A stretch of DNA of 64,000 nt from Streptomyces eurocidicus (GTDB lineage Bacteria > Actinomycetota > Actinomycetes > Streptomycetales > Streptomycetaceae), in the NCBI RefSeq assembly GCF_002891295.1, contig NZ_LGUI01000003.1:186001-250000 (forward strand). The letters are read 5' to 3'. The notes under the pieces are model-generated. The model had not been told where the DNA came from, did not search any database, and saw only the letters and a program-made list of their open reading frames with translations. Position 1 is the first letter of the stretch. Each line of letters opens with the position of its first letter. Positions 16,540 to 25,187 of this stretch are shown here, in pieces. The translations under genes and the position numbers were made by a program.

Positions 16540-17160
16540 TCAGGACTCCTTGACCGCGATGGTCTCGACCGTGTTCGCGACATGCTCGAACGCGTCGGCG
16601 GCCTCCTCCAGCACGTCGACGATCTGCTTCAGCTTCAGCACCTCGATGGCGTCGTACTTGCCGTTGAAGAGCTGGGCGAGGAGCTTGCGGTGGATCTGGT
16701 CCGCCTGGTTCTCCAGACGGTTCACCTCGATCCAGTACTCCGTGAGGTTGGTCATGGTCCGGAGGTTCGGCATGGCCTCGGCGGTCAGCTCGGCGGCCCG
16801 GGCGAGGACCTCGATCTGCTGCTCGACGCCCTTCGGAAGCTCCTCTACCTGGTACAGCACGACCAGGTCGACGGCCTCCTCCATGAAGTCCATGATGTCG
16901 TCGAGCGAGCCGGCGAGGGTGTAGATGTCCTCACGGTCGAACGGCGTGATGAAGGAGGAGTTCAGCTGGTGGAAGATCGCGTGCGTCGCGTCGTCCCCCG
17001 CGTGCTCCGCTGCCCGCATCCGCTCGGCGATCTCGGCTCGGGCGGACGTGTCCGCTCCGAGCAGTTCCATCAGGAGCTTGGAGCCCGTGACGATGTTGTC
17101 CGCGGAGGCGGCGAACATGTCGTAGAAGCTCGTCTCCCTGGGGGTCAGACGAAAACGCAC
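16540..17160 (-). CDS. DUF47 / PhoU-like Pit accessory protein
   Basis: This 206-residue helical cytoplasmic protein is of the DUF47 family, which is distantly PhoU-like. It has the metal-binding acid clusters EHAGDDATHAIFHQL and DREDIYTLAGSLDDIMDFM. It is encoded just before pit, and such proteins are thought to regulate or assist the Pit carrier. In S. coelicolor the order csoR-DUF47-pit-pst corresponds to SCO4136-SCO4142 (recalled). Confidence 0.92.
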   Translation of the reverse strand: MRFRLTPRETSFYDMFAASADNIVTGSKLLMELLGADTSARAEIAERMRAAEHAGDDATHAIFHQLNSSFITPFDREDIYTLAGSLDDIMDFMEEAVDLVVLYQVEELPKGVEQQIEVLARAAELTAEAMPNLRTMTNLTEYWIEVNRLENQADQIHRKLLAQLFNGKYDAIEVLKLKQIVDVLEEAADAFEHVANTVETIAVKES

Positions 17161-17197
17161 GTGGGATCCTCGGGGTGCAGCGGATTCGGTCTCGTTG

Positions 17198-17227
17198 ATG
17201 CTAGGCGCATCATCGGGCCACAGCTAA
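17198..17227 (-). promoter_or_regulatory. Possible promoter of the DUF47-pit operon
   Basis: On the minus strand TTAGCT (17227-17222) and TAGCAT (17203-17198) are spaced by 18 bases, upstream of the DUF47 start at 17160. The -35 element is weak. No GTTCACC repeats are seen here, so PhoP control is not supported. Confidence 0.3.
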
Positions 17228-17307
17228 CTGGCATTCCCTCAGTGTCGCCCATCGGGCAGAGTGCTCACCAAGCCAGGTACCGCCTCCGGCGGCGAATTTC
17301 TGTACCA

Positions 17308-17326
17308 TATACCCAGCGGGGGTATA
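17308..17326. promoter_or_regulatory. CsoR operator
   Basis: TATACCC-AGCGG-GGGTATA is a 19-bp palindrome with perfect 7-bp arms, matching the ATACCC/GGGTAT consensus of copper-sensing CsoR repressors. Another half site, GGGGTATAC, lies at 17332-17340. The site is about 90 bp before the csoR start and implies negative autoregulation relieved by Cu(I). Confidence 0.85.
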
Positions 17327-17412
17327 CGAGTGGGGTATACGCCATGACAGGGGTACAAACCCCAGGGCCCGCGGACCGCCGACGGCTCCGCGGCGGAACG
17401 ACGGAGGACGCC

Positions 17413-17811
17413 ATGACCGACGGCATGACGACGGAAGCCGACGTGAGCGGCGACACCACCGGGCCGGCCGCGCCGTCCTGCCACGGCGCCGCACCGGCCG
17501 ACCCGGCCGCCGGCGCCCCGGCCCACGGCCCGCACGGCTACAGCGCCCAGAAGGACCAGCACCTCAAGCGCCTCCGCCGGATCGAGGGCCAGATCCGCGG
17601 CCTCCAGCGCATGGTCGAGGAAGACGTCTACTGCATCGACATACTCACCCAGGTCTCGGCGAGCACGAAGGCCCTCCAGTCCTTCGCCCTCCAGCTCCTG
17701 GAGCAGCACCTCCGCCACTGCGTGGCGGACGCGGCTCTCAAGGGCGGCACGGAGATCGACGCGAAGGTCGCGGAGGCGACGGCGGCAATCGCGAGACTGC
17801 TGCGGACGTGA
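17413..17811 (+). CDS. csoR: Copper-sensing repressor CsoR
   Basis: This 132-residue helical repressor binds its operator when copper-free. The Cu(I) ligands Cys74 (DVYCIDIL), His99 and Cys103 (EQHLRHC) form the C-H-C set. The core motif LKRLRRIEGQIRGLQRM is typical. An N-terminal extension of about 45 residues, rich in His, Pro and Ala with an extra Cys, precedes the core. ATG 17413 has GGAGGACGCC upstream. ATG 17344 is another in-frame choice. No copper ATPase or chaperone gene is adjacent, so it must act on distant targets as well. Confidence 0.92.
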   Translation: MTDGMTTEADVSGDTTGPAAPSCHGAAPADPAAGAPAHGPHGYSAQKDQHLKRLRRIEGQIRGLQRMVEEDVYCIDILTQVSASTKALQSFALQLLEQHLRHCVADAALKGGTEIDAKVAEATAAIARLLRT

Positions 17812-17826
17812 GCCCGGGCGAGTGCC

Positions 17827-17912
17827 GGACAGGCTGATTTCAGCCCGTCCGGCGTTTGAGGACCGGGGTCCGGGGCGGAGCCCCGTTCGGGAAGGGGCGG
17901 GCAGGGGAAAGC
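17827..17912. repeat. Dispersed modular palindromic repeat, copy C
   Basis: GGCTGATTTCAGCC forms the inner palindrome, then GGCGTTTGAGGAC, a GGGGTCCGGGGCGGAGCCCC module and the outer arm CGGGAAGGGGCGGGCAGGGG. It sits between the convergent csoR and the 58-residue gene. Confidence 0.8.
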
Positions 17913-17953
17913 CCCCGGCAGGGCCCCACCACAGCCACGGCCAAGCCCCCCCC

Positions 17954-18130
17954 TCAGCCCCCCTCCGCATCCGAAACCCGCGGCACCACCCTGAGCACCT
18001 CGTCAATCCGGTCCGGACTCAACCGATCCTCATCCGCACTCGACGCCGCGATCATCAGATCACCGTAGAGATCGATCTCGATGAGGGCCACGGGATCCGG
18101 CCCGCCCGACGAACCGCGTCGCGAAACCAC
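17954..18130 (-). CDS. Small 58-residue protein of unknown function
   Basis: The short frame MVSRRGSSGGPDPVALIEID and onward has an ideal ribosome site (GAGGAGGTG, six bases before GTG 18130). The body is acidic and could form a strand (ALIEIDLYGDLMIAA) and a helix (SPDRIDEVLRVV). Good codon bias and the strong ribosome site support a real gene. The function is unknown. It is convergent with csoR. Confidence 0.7.
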   Translation of the reverse strand: MVSRRGSSGGPDPVALIEIDLYGDLMIAASSADEDRLSPDRIDEVLRVVPRVSDAEGG

Positions 18131-18296
18131 GTGATTCACCTCCTCGGGTCTGCTCAGGTCTTCGTCTCGCCCACTCAGGCCCTTCTCCGGCCCCTCCCCG
18201 GGGCCTCCGCTCTCCGATTCACCAGCGTAGTGATCGGTACACATGGCGCGCATGGCACAGAAGGACCATTTCCATGGCCAACTACGCCCTGCCGCG

Positions 18297-19256
18297 TTAA
18301 TTCCGCGGCGAACCCACCGTCCCCGCATAGATATCGGCGGGAGCGGGCAGGGCCACCCGCACCGGGGTGCCGAAGTCGTAGAGCTCGACGGTCGAGACCA
18401 CGGTCATCGGCGGCGCCGAGGCCGCCGGTGAGCCGGAAGGGGCCGCGGAGGCCGAAGCGCCACCGCGGCCACGGCCCGCGACGCTGAAACGGTGGCTCAC
18501 CCTCCGCGGCCGGCCCTGATCGTCGAGGTAGGCGTCGAACGCCACTGTCCCGTTGGAGAACCCTTTCGCCGCTACGGTCAAAGGCTCGCGGTCCCGTTCG
18601 GGCGCCGCACGGGCGGCCCTGCCGAGGTCGATCGTCCCCCAATAGTGCCGCACCCTGACGCCGCCTACCCGCTCGTCCCGCATGTATGTCACCTCCCGGG
18701 CGCCGCCGAGCAGTTCGGCCGCGGCGAGCGGGTCGGTGGCGCCGTTGGTGAGGAGGTTGCCGTCGGCGAGGGAGGCCGTGGCGAGCCGGACCCAGCTGTC
18801 CCCGGGGACGCCCGCGCCACGGTTCTTCATAAAGAGCCGCCCCGGGGTGAAGACCTCCGTGATCGGCCGGTGTTCGGCGTCGCCCGCCGCGTCCTCGGGC
18901 ACGAGCACCGTCAGCTGCCCGGCGGGCCGGGAGAAGTCGTAGAGCCCGCTGCCGTGGATGGTGAGCCGGGTGCCGCCGCTGACCGTCTCCATGGACGTGC
19001 GCACCTTGGCGCCCCCGGCGCCCGCGAGCACCCGGGCGGCGCGCGCCAGGGCCTCGCGCGCCCGGCGGGGGTCGGTCTCGTCACCCGCGGGCCGGGCCTG
19101 GGTGCTCAGGCTCTTCAGGTCCTCCCGCAGACCCCTGCCATCAGGCACGACGGGGTCCTGGGCCGCGCAGCCGGACAGCAGCAGGCCGAGGGCGAGGCCG
19201 CCCGCCACCGCGTTGGCGACGACCGCGCCCCTGTGTCCGTGCTGCCGCACCACCAT
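18297..19256 (-). CDS. Lipoprotein with LppX/LprG-like outer domain
   Basis: This 319-residue lipoprotein has the signal VVANAVAGGLALGLLLSGC with the lipobox LLSGC (Cys about residue 31). The outer domain alternates beta strands (LTIHGSGLYDFS, PGRLFMKNRG, VRVRHYWGTIDL, GTVAFDAYLDDQGRPRRVSHRF) as in the LppX_LprAFG fold, where a half-barrel carries lipid or glycolipid. A Ser/Ala linker near the end precedes a last strand, MTVVSTVELYDFG. The function in Streptomyces is unknown. ATG 19256 is chosen for a standard lipoprotein signal. Confidence 0.75.
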   Translation of the reverse strand: MVVRQHGHRGAVVANAVAGGLALGLLLSGCAAQDPVVPDGRGLREDLKSLSTQARPAGDETDPRRAREALARAARVLAGAGGAKVRTSMETVSGGTRLTIHGSGLYDFSRPAGQLTVLVPEDAAGDAEHRPITEVFTPGRLFMKNRGAGVPGDSWVRLATASLADGNLLTNGATDPLAAAELLGGAREVTYMRDERVGGVRVRHYWGTIDLGRAARAAPERDREPLTVAAKGFSNGTVAFDAYLDDQGRPRRVSHRFSVAGRGRGGASASAAPSGSPAASAPPMTVVSTVELYDFGTPVRVALPAPADIYAGTVGSPRN

Positions 19257-19352
19257 GCCCGTCAGCCCCCTGCCACGCTGCCACCACCTGTGGAACCCGT
19301 TACTGTCAACGACCACTCCGGGGCGGCCGTCACGGCCCGGTACGGTGATGGC

Positions 19353-19553
19353 GTGTCCGACGCAGCCTCCGTGAGCTTCTCCCCGGCCCACTCCACGAGC
19401 ACCGCCGAGACGGGCTCCTTCTGCAGCGCCCGCTGTACGTGCGGCTGGCGCGGCCCGGCCCGCCGGGCGCGCTCCCTCGCCCGCGACGACGCCGCGGCGC
19501 ACGCCGGCGCCGGAAGTGAGGGAACCGCTTCCGTGGGTAGACCATCTGTCTAG
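19353..19553 (+). CDS. Small CxxxCxCGWRGPARRAR protein
   Basis: This 66-residue protein has a low-complexity Ser/Thr N-terminus and the core FCSARCTCGWRGPARRARSL, then ARDDAAAHAG. Three Cys and one His could bind zinc. I recall the CGWRGPARRAR core as recurrent in streptomycete small proteins, but the function is unknown. GTG 19353 is divergent from the lipoprotein gene, with about 95 bp between the starts. Confidence 0.65.
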   Translation: MSDAASVSFSPAHSTSTAETGSFCSARCTCGWRGPARRARSLARDDAAAHAGAGSEGTASVGRPSV

Positions 19554-19721
19554 GCGGTCGAACGACGGACAGCGGTGGGGTGGCGGGGCGGCATGGCCAG
19601 GGGCGGGCGCGGGAACGGCACGGCGAGCGGCGCGGACGCCCGGCCGGACGGGGCCGGGAGCGGCACCCCCGGCACGGCGAACGGCAGGGCGAGCGGCAGG
19701 CCGGAAGGCCGGGGCGGCGGC

Positions 19722-21299
19722 ATGGACCGCCGGCACGTCCTCGCGGCCGGTACGGGCCTGGCGGCCGCCGGTGTCTGGGCCGCGGCCTGCGGTGACAGCG
19801 CGGGCTACGCCCAGCCGAACGGCCCCTCCGGCCGCGTCCCCGTCGCGAGCCGTACGCCCGCCCCGCGCACCGCGGCGGGCGCGGCGGAGTGGACGGCCCT
19901 CGGCAAGGGCCTGGCAGGCGGCCTCGTCCGCCCCGGCGACGCGGACTACACCACGGCCCGCCAGCTCTACAACACCCGCTTCGACGGGCTGCGCCCGGCC
20001 GCCGTCGCCTATGTGGAGAACACCCACGACATAGCCGAGTGCCTCGCCTTCGCCCGCCGCCACACCACCCGGATATCCATACGTAACGGTGGTCACAGCT
20101 ATGCGGGTTGGTCCAGCGGCACCGACCGCCTCGTCATCGACGTCTCACGGCTCAGGACGATCCGCACGCCGTCGGCCACCGACGCCGTCGTCGGGGCCGG
20201 CGCCAAGCTCATCGACGTGTACACCACCCTCGCCGCGCGGGGCGTGACCATACCGGCCGGCTCCTGCCCCACCGTGGGCGTCTCCGGGCTCGCCCTCGGC
20301 GGCGGACACGGCGTCACCTCCCGCGCGTACGGCCTGACCTGCGACAGCCTCACCGGTGCCACGGTCGTCACGGCCGACGGCCGGACCGTGGACTGCGACG
20401 CGAGCCGTGCCGCCGACCTCTTCTGGGCGCTGCGCGGCGCGGGCAACGGGAACTTCGGCGTCGTGACCGAGCTCCGCTTCCGCACCCGCAAGGCCGTGGA
20501 CGGCGTCTCCGGCTACGTCTCCTGGCCCTGGTCCCGGGCCGCCGACGTGCTGCGCGTCTGGCAGGAGTGGGGGCCGGGCCGCCCGGACGAGATCTGGTCC
20601 TCCTGCGACCTGTCGGCCGCGGCCGGCGGCACCCCGCGCGTGTCCGTCTCGGCGTACTCCCTCGGCACCTACGGCGACCTGGAGAACAGCCTCGACCAGC
20701 TGGTCGGCAAGGTGGGCGGCGCCTCGAACGGGGTGCGGCTGCGCCGCCGCGGCCACCTCGACATGGTCCGCGGTTACGCGGGCTGCGGGGAGAAGTCCAC
20801 CGCGCAGTGCCATCTGCCGGGCCGGACGCCCGGCCGCGAGTCCGCCGGCGCCCTCGCCCGGGAGACCTACGCGGCGCGCTCCGACTTCTACGACCGCTCG
20901 ACGGGCGAGGCGGGCAACCGCGTCCTGGCCGACCAGATGGAACGTTTCAGCAGGCAGGCCGGCAGCGGGGGCGGCGCCATCCAGCTGACGGCGCTGGGCG
21001 GCGCGGTCAACCGCGTCAAGCCCCTGGACACCGCCTTCGTGCACCGCCGCTCCCGGTTCCTGGCCCAGTACCTGACGTCCTGGGCGGCGGGCGGCTCCGG
21101 CGCGCCGCAGACGTCCTGGCTGGACGGCACGCACGCGGCGATGCGCCGCTACGCCTCGGGCGCGGCGTACCAGAACTACGTCGACCCGGGGCTGAAGGAC
21201 TGGCGGAAGGCGTACTACGGGGACGCGGAGGGCCGTCTGACGAAGCTCAAGAGGCAGTACGACCCGAACCGCCTCTTCGACTTCCCGCAGGCGCTGTGA
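19722..21299 (+). CDS. Tat-exported FAD-binding oxidoreductase (berberine-bridge type)
   Basis: This flavoprotein of about 525 residues has a Tat signal (MDRRHVLAAG, then a hydrophobic stretch ending AAAC, a possible lipobox). It has the FAD PCMH domain (RISIRNGGHSYAGWS, GGGHGVTSRAYGLTCD) and a C-terminal BBE tail (YQNYVDPGLKDWRKAYYG, YDPNRLFDFPQAL). His in GGHS and Cys in LTCD are the two residues that attach FAD bicovalently in BBE-like enzymes. It would oxidise a sugar or alcohol outside the cell. The upstream in-frame starts (19575, 19593) add a Gly/Arg-rich leader and cannot be excluded. Confidence 0.87.
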   Translation: MDRRHVLAAGTGLAAAGVWAAACGDSAGYAQPNGPSGRVPVASRTPAPRTAAGAAEWTALGKGLAGGLVRPGDADYTTARQLYNTRFDGLRPAAVAYVENTHDIAECLAFARRHTTRISIRNGGHSYAGWSSGTDRLVIDVSRLRTIRTPSATDAVVGAGAKLIDVYTTLAARGVTIPAGSCPTVGVSGLALGGGHGVTSRAYGLTCDSLTGATVVTADGRTVDCDASRAADLFWALRGAGNGNFGVVTELRFRTRKAVDGVSGYVSWPWSRAADVLRVWQEWGPGRPDEIWSSCDLSAAAGGTPRVSVSAYSLGTYGDLENSLDQLVGKVGGASNGVRLRRRGHLDMVRGYAGCGEKSTAQCHLPGRTPGRESAGALARETYAARSDFYDRSTGEAGNRVLADQMERFSRQAGSGGGAIQLTALGGAVNRVKPLDTAFVHRRSRFLAQYLTSWAAGGSGAPQTSWLDGTHAAMRRYASGAAYQNYVDPGLKDWRKAYYGDAEGRLTKLKRQYDPNRLFDFPQAL

Positions 21300-21303
21300 G
21301 CCG

Positions 21304-21339
21304 CCGAGGGGCCGGGGAAGATCTTCCCCGGCCCCTCGG
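21304..21339. terminator. Bidirectional terminator
   Basis: This 36-bp perfect palindrome (left arm CCGAGGGGCCGGGGAAGA) follows the flavoprotein stop and precedes the end of the convergent PAP2 gene. It is a strong stem without spacer. Confidence 0.85.
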
Positions 21340-21373
21340 TTCCCCTCGCGGGTCCGCCGTTCCCGCCCGCCCG

Positions 21374-22102
21374 TCAGGCGGCGAGGTCGCTGTCCCGGTG
21401 CAGCGGCTGCTCGGGAAGCCCCCGCCCGGCGGGCCCGGCGGCGGCCACGAGGGGCGCCACCGCCCGGTCCGACCGCACCAGCCACCCCGCACGGGTGCCC
21501 GCCACGCGCCGGGCGAGCGGGGTGAGGAGCATCATCGCGAGGGGCGCGAGCAGCAGCGCGACGGCCGTGCCGAGGGCGAGGCCGCCGATGACGTCCGTGG
21601 GGTAGTGCACGCCCATGTAGACCCGGCAGAGACCTTCCAGGAACGCGAGGCCGATCCCGATCAGGCCGTACTTGCGGTGGGCGACGAAGAGGCCCACGCC
21701 GAGCGCCATGGTGAGCGTCGCGTGGTCGCTGACGAAGGAGTAGTCGGTCTTGCCCTTGACCAGGACCTCCAGACCGGTGTGGTCGAGGAAGGGCCGGGGG
21801 CGTTTGACGAAGCCTCGGATAGGGATGTTGACCAGCAGCGCGATTCCGGCGGCGAGCGGCGCCCAGCACAGCGCGGCGACACCCGCCGGGGCGTCCTCGC
21901 GCTTGCGCACGCTCCACCACGTGAAGAGCATCAGCACCCCGAGCCCGAGGACGATCCCGTACTCGCCGATGAACTCGACGAGCCGGTCCAGCCAGTTGGG
22001 GGCGGCCTTGGCGATGCCGTTGATGTCGTACAACGTGCTGGTGTCGGGGTTCGACCCGCCCCTGGCCTCCGACATGGGATAACCCACCGCGAGTCCAGCC
22101 AT
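21374..22102 (-). CDS. PAP2-family membrane phosphatase
   Basis: This 242-residue integral membrane enzyme has five to six membrane helices and the three PAP2 motifs: KRPRP in FVKRPRPFLDH, SDHAT in SFVSDHATLTMALG and the CRVYMGVHYPTDVIGG motif with the catalytic His. It probably removes phosphate from a polyprenyl or lipid pyrophosphate at the outer face. ATG 22102 has AGGGG upstream, and ATG 22075 is a shorter option. The C-terminal tail (about 50 residues) is soluble and variable. Confidence 0.9.
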   Translation of the reverse strand: MAGLAVGYPMSEARGGSNPDTSTLYDINGIAKAAPNWLDRLVEFIGEYGIVLGLGVLMLFTWWSVRKREDAPAGVAALCWAPLAAGIALLVNIPIRGFVKRPRPFLDHTGLEVLVKGKTDYSFVSDHATLTMALGVGLFVAHRKYGLIGIGLAFLEGLCRVYMGVHYPTDVIGGLALGTAVALLLAPLAMMLLTPLARRVAGTRAGWLVRSDRAVAPLVAAAGPAGRGLPEQPLHRDSDLAA

Positions 22103-22293
22103 GTGTCGTGGCCCCTTATCTGTCGCTACGTCCAGCTGCCGACCCCCGTGGTCTTCGCGCCCGTGTCGCGACGCTGCTTTCCCACTTCCATGGAACGCCC
22201 CACTCCGGCCGGGCGTTCCACTTTCCACTCAATGATCACCCGGACGTTATCGAAGGGTGACCCGCCGTCGCAGCCCAGGGTCCGCCCCGCGGC

Positions 22294-23304
22294 TCAGGTC
22301 ACCTTGCCGCCGGCCAGCGCCTTCGCGCCGTCCTGGGTGACCCGGGTCGCTCCGATGTAGTCCGGTGAGTCGATCTTGTCGAAACGGATGACGGCCCCCG
22401 TGTACGGAGCGTTGATCATGTAGCCGCCGCCCACGTAGAGCCCCACGTGATGGATGCTGCGGGGATCCTTCAGGTCGTAGGCGAAGAACACCAGGTCGCC
22501 CGGGAGGAGCTCGTCCCGCCGGGGGTGTGCGCCGGCGTTCCACTGGTCGTTGGCGACGCGGGGCAGCTCGATGCCCACGGAGGCGTACGCGGCCTTGGTC
22601 AGCCCGGAGCAGTCGAACCGCCCGCCGTCCTCGGCCGTGCCGTCACCGCCCCAGAGATAGGGCGTGTTGAGCTTCTCCTGGGCGTAGTAGATCGCCCCGG
22701 CCGCCTGCTGCGACGGGGCCACCCGGCCCACGGGCCGCGCGAAGCTCTTCTCCAGGGTCCGGATGGCCTTCACATAGCTCCGGGTCTCGCCGTAGGGCGG
22801 CACTCCGCGGTGCTGGATGACGGCGTAGGGGCCCGCGTTGTAGGACGCGAGCATGTTGTCGGCGAGGTCCCCGGGCACGCCCTTGACGTCCTTCGCCAGC
22901 GCGCAGTCGTACACCGCCGCCGACGGGATGGCGTCCTGCGGGTCCCAGATGTCCCGCTTGCCGTCCTTGTTGGCGTCGATCGCGTGCGACTCCCAGGTGG
23001 CGGGGATGAACTGCGCTATCCCGCGCGCGTCGGCCGGGCTCACGGCCTTGGGGTTCCAGGCGCTCTCGGAATAGATCTGGGCGGCGAGGATCGCGGGGTT
23101 GAGCGCGGCACAGAGGTTTCCCCAGTCCTGGACGAGCTGCTGGAACTGCGCGGGCACCGCGCCCTTCGCCAGCCCTACGGAACGCCCGCCTCCGTTTTCG
23201 CCGAACAGATTCCCCGCGGCCGAGTACACGCCGACGACGAGCAGCCCGATGAAACACAGGCACATCCCGATCCCGACACCCACGCCCACCCAGAGCTTCC
23301 GCAC
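22294..23304 (-). CDS. Bifunctional wall hydrolase: lytic transglycosylase plus NlpC/P60
   Basis: This 336-residue protein has one N-terminal membrane helix (LWVGVGVGIGMCLCFIGLLV), a transglycosylase domain (about residues 45-180; catalytic Glu in YSESAWNPKAVSPADARGIA, then QFIPATW and NMLASYNAGPYAV) and a NlpC/P60 domain (about 200-330; Cys in RFDCSGLTKAAY, His in HHVGLYVG). The layout is that of conjugation-associated hydrolases such as Tn916 Orf14 and TcpG. It lies about 2.3 kb from the cmd genes, which resemble the rest of such a system. GTG 23304 has a GGGGGAG site. GTG 23322 is another choice. Confidence 0.9.
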   Translation of the reverse strand: MRKLWVGVGVGIGMCLCFIGLLVVGVYSAAGNLFGENGGGRSVGLAKGAVPAQFQQLVQDWGNLCAALNPAILAAQIYSESAWNPKAVSPADARGIAQFIPATWESHAIDANKDGKRDIWDPQDAIPSAAVYDCALAKDVKGVPGDLADNMLASYNAGPYAVIQHRGVPPYGETRSYVKAIRTLEKSFARPVGRVAPSQQAAGAIYYAQEKLNTPYLWGGDGTAEDGGRFDCSGLTKAAYASVGIELPRVANDQWNAGAHPRRDELLPGDLVFFAYDLKDPRSIHHVGLYVGGGYMINAPYTGAVIRFDKIDSPDYIGATRVTQDGAKALAGGKVT

Positions 23305-23458
23305 CCCGCAATACTCCCCCACGATCCCGTCGCATATCCGCGATTCGCGACCACCTGTCGATCCGTCAACGCCCGTCGCCACGACCGCTCCTCTATCGTG
23401 GGCGCGGGCACGGACGGCCGTGATGTAGATCCCATGAGCAGATCCCGCGAGGGGGACC

Positions 23459-23668
23459 ATGAACATGAACGAGCTCGAATGGATTCCGGCGACCGACGGC
23501 GACGAGACGGAGTATCTGGAGATCGCCTTCGGCGGGGACGGCAACGTCTACATCCGTGAGAACCACAAGCCGGAGAAGGTCGTGGTGACGACCGAGACCA
23601 AGTGGGACGCGTTCGTACTGGGCGTGAAGGCGGGCGAGTTCGACCACTTCGTGGAGGGGATCGAATAG
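23459..23668 (+). CDS. Small DUF397-like protein
   Basis: This 69-residue acidic protein (LEIAFGGDGNVYIRENHKPEK, then TKWDAFVLGVKAGEFDHF) ends like DUF397 proteins, whose tail W-x-AF-x-x-G-x-K-x-G-E-F-D is conserved. DUF397 proteins often act with XRE regulators, but none is adjacent. ATG 23459 follows GAGGGGG. It is divergent from the wall hydrolase gene. Confidence 0.7.
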   Translation: MNMNELEWIPATDGDETEYLEIAFGGDGNVYIRENHKPEKVVVTTETKWDAFVLGVKAGEFDHFVEGIE

Positions 23669-23743
23669 GGCCGCGGGCCGCCACCGGGCGGGCCCGGCGC
23701 CCCCTGGGACACACAGGGCCACGCCCCACCGGGGGCGTACGAC

Positions 23744-25187
23744 TCAGTCGTCGCTCTTCTCGCCCTTGTCCTCGGTCTTCTTCTCGGCGTCCTTCCCGCC
23801 CCCGTCCTTGGGCTTCTCCGATTCCCTGGACGCGTCCTTCGACGCCTCCTTGGACTTCTCCGCCTTCGGCTTGGGCTTCGCCTTCCTCGGCTTCTCCGAC
23901 TGCGAGGCCCGCGGCGACTCCGGCACCCCCGTGGCCTCCGCGGGCACGACCCGGGGGGACTCCGCACCGGGGTCGGGCGCGGGCCGGTCCGCGCCACCGT
24001 CCACGGCCGACTCCGAGGGCTGTGCCTCGGGATGCCCACCACCGGACCCACCGTCGCCGCCGGCGCCGAACACCGACGCCCCGACGAGCGTCGCGACGAC
24101 GAACGCCACCGCGCCGGCGGCCACACTCAGCAGCACCTTCGGGCGCCGCACGCCCGTACGGCCACCGCCGCCCTTGCGGCGGGACGGGGGCTGCTGTGCC
24201 GGGGGCACCATGGGGGACGCGGGGCCCGGCGGCGGGGCGAACCGCGGGGCCGGCCCGGGCCGGGCACCCGCGGGCCGCCGAGGGCGGCATGGGGACCCGC
24301 GCGGTCGTGGGCGCGGGCCGGGCGGCGGGCGCGGGGAACGGCCGCGGCGGGGACACCGGCACGGACGGCCGCGCCGTCTCCCGCCAGGACGCGCCCGCGA
24401 ACCAGTCCGCGACCTCCTGCGCCGACGGCCGCGCCTCCGGCTGCTTGGCCAGCATCCGCAGCAGACAGTCCTCGAAGGCGGGCGGCAGATCCGCCCGGTG
24501 CGCACTCGGAGGGACCGGCTCCGCGTCGACGTGGAGATAGAGCAGCGCGGTCGGGCTGTCCGCCCAGAAGGGCGGGTGTCCGGTCAGCAGCTGGTAGAGC
24601 ACGCACCCCAGGGCGTAGACGTCGGAGGCCGGGCCGGCCGGCCGCCCGAGGGCCCGCTCCGGGGCGAGGTAGGTGCTGGTGCCGACGATCTGGCCCACCC
24701 GGGTCAGGGCGGCCGAGGTCTCGTCGACGAAACGGGCGATCCCGAAGTCGCCGATCTTCAGCGTGCCGTCGGCGTCCAGCATCAGGTTTCCGGGCTTGAC
24801 GTCCCGGTGGACCACACCCTGCCGGTGGGCCACCGCCAGGCCGGACGCGGTCTGCGCGGCGATGGTGGCGGCACGGGCCGGGTCGAGGGGCCCGCGCGCG
24901 GACAGCTCCTGGGCCAGGCTCGGGCCCCGGACGAGCTCCATGACCAGATAGAAGCGCCCGTCCCAGGCGCCGAAGTCGTAGACGGCGACCACCTGAGGGT
25001 GATTCAGCCGGGCCGCCGTCTGGGCCTCCAGCCGGAATCTGCTCGCCGCGGACTCGTCGCCGTCGCCGTCCAAGAGGAGCTTCACCGCCACCTGACGGCC
25101 CAGCACCTCGTCCTGCGCCTGCCAGACTTCGCCCATGCCGCCGCGGCCGAGAAGCTCCCCCAGCCGGTACCGATCGGCAACCAGCAC
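23744..25187 (-). pseudogene. Serine/threonine protein kinase gene with an apparent one-base frameshift
   Basis: The N-terminal frame from GTG 25187 encodes a complete Hanks-type kinase domain: GELLGRGGMGEV, the Lys in VAVKLL, HRDVKPGN, DFGIARF, YLAPER. It runs into a Pro-rich linker. Coding character then moves to another frame near 24240-24290, which supplies a membrane helix (VLLSVAAGAVAFVVATLVGA) and a Lys/Glu/Asp-rich outer tail ending at 23744. The span is 1444 bp, one base more than a multiple of three. A single extra base in a GC-rich run therefore explains it, by mutation or sequencing error. The kinase half is intact and could still be made. Joined, the protein would be about 480 residues. 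Confidence 0.8.

Noticed and set aside
18492..19352. Plus-strand extension of the small Cys protein to about 350 residues
   Set aside because: It is antisense to the lipoprotein gene, whose signal peptide and domain are convincing. GTG 19353 is the better start.
24240..24290. Programmed ribosomal frameshift in the kinase gene
   Set aside because: No slippery heptamer or clear stimulating structure is apparent. A one-base indel explains the frame change more simply.
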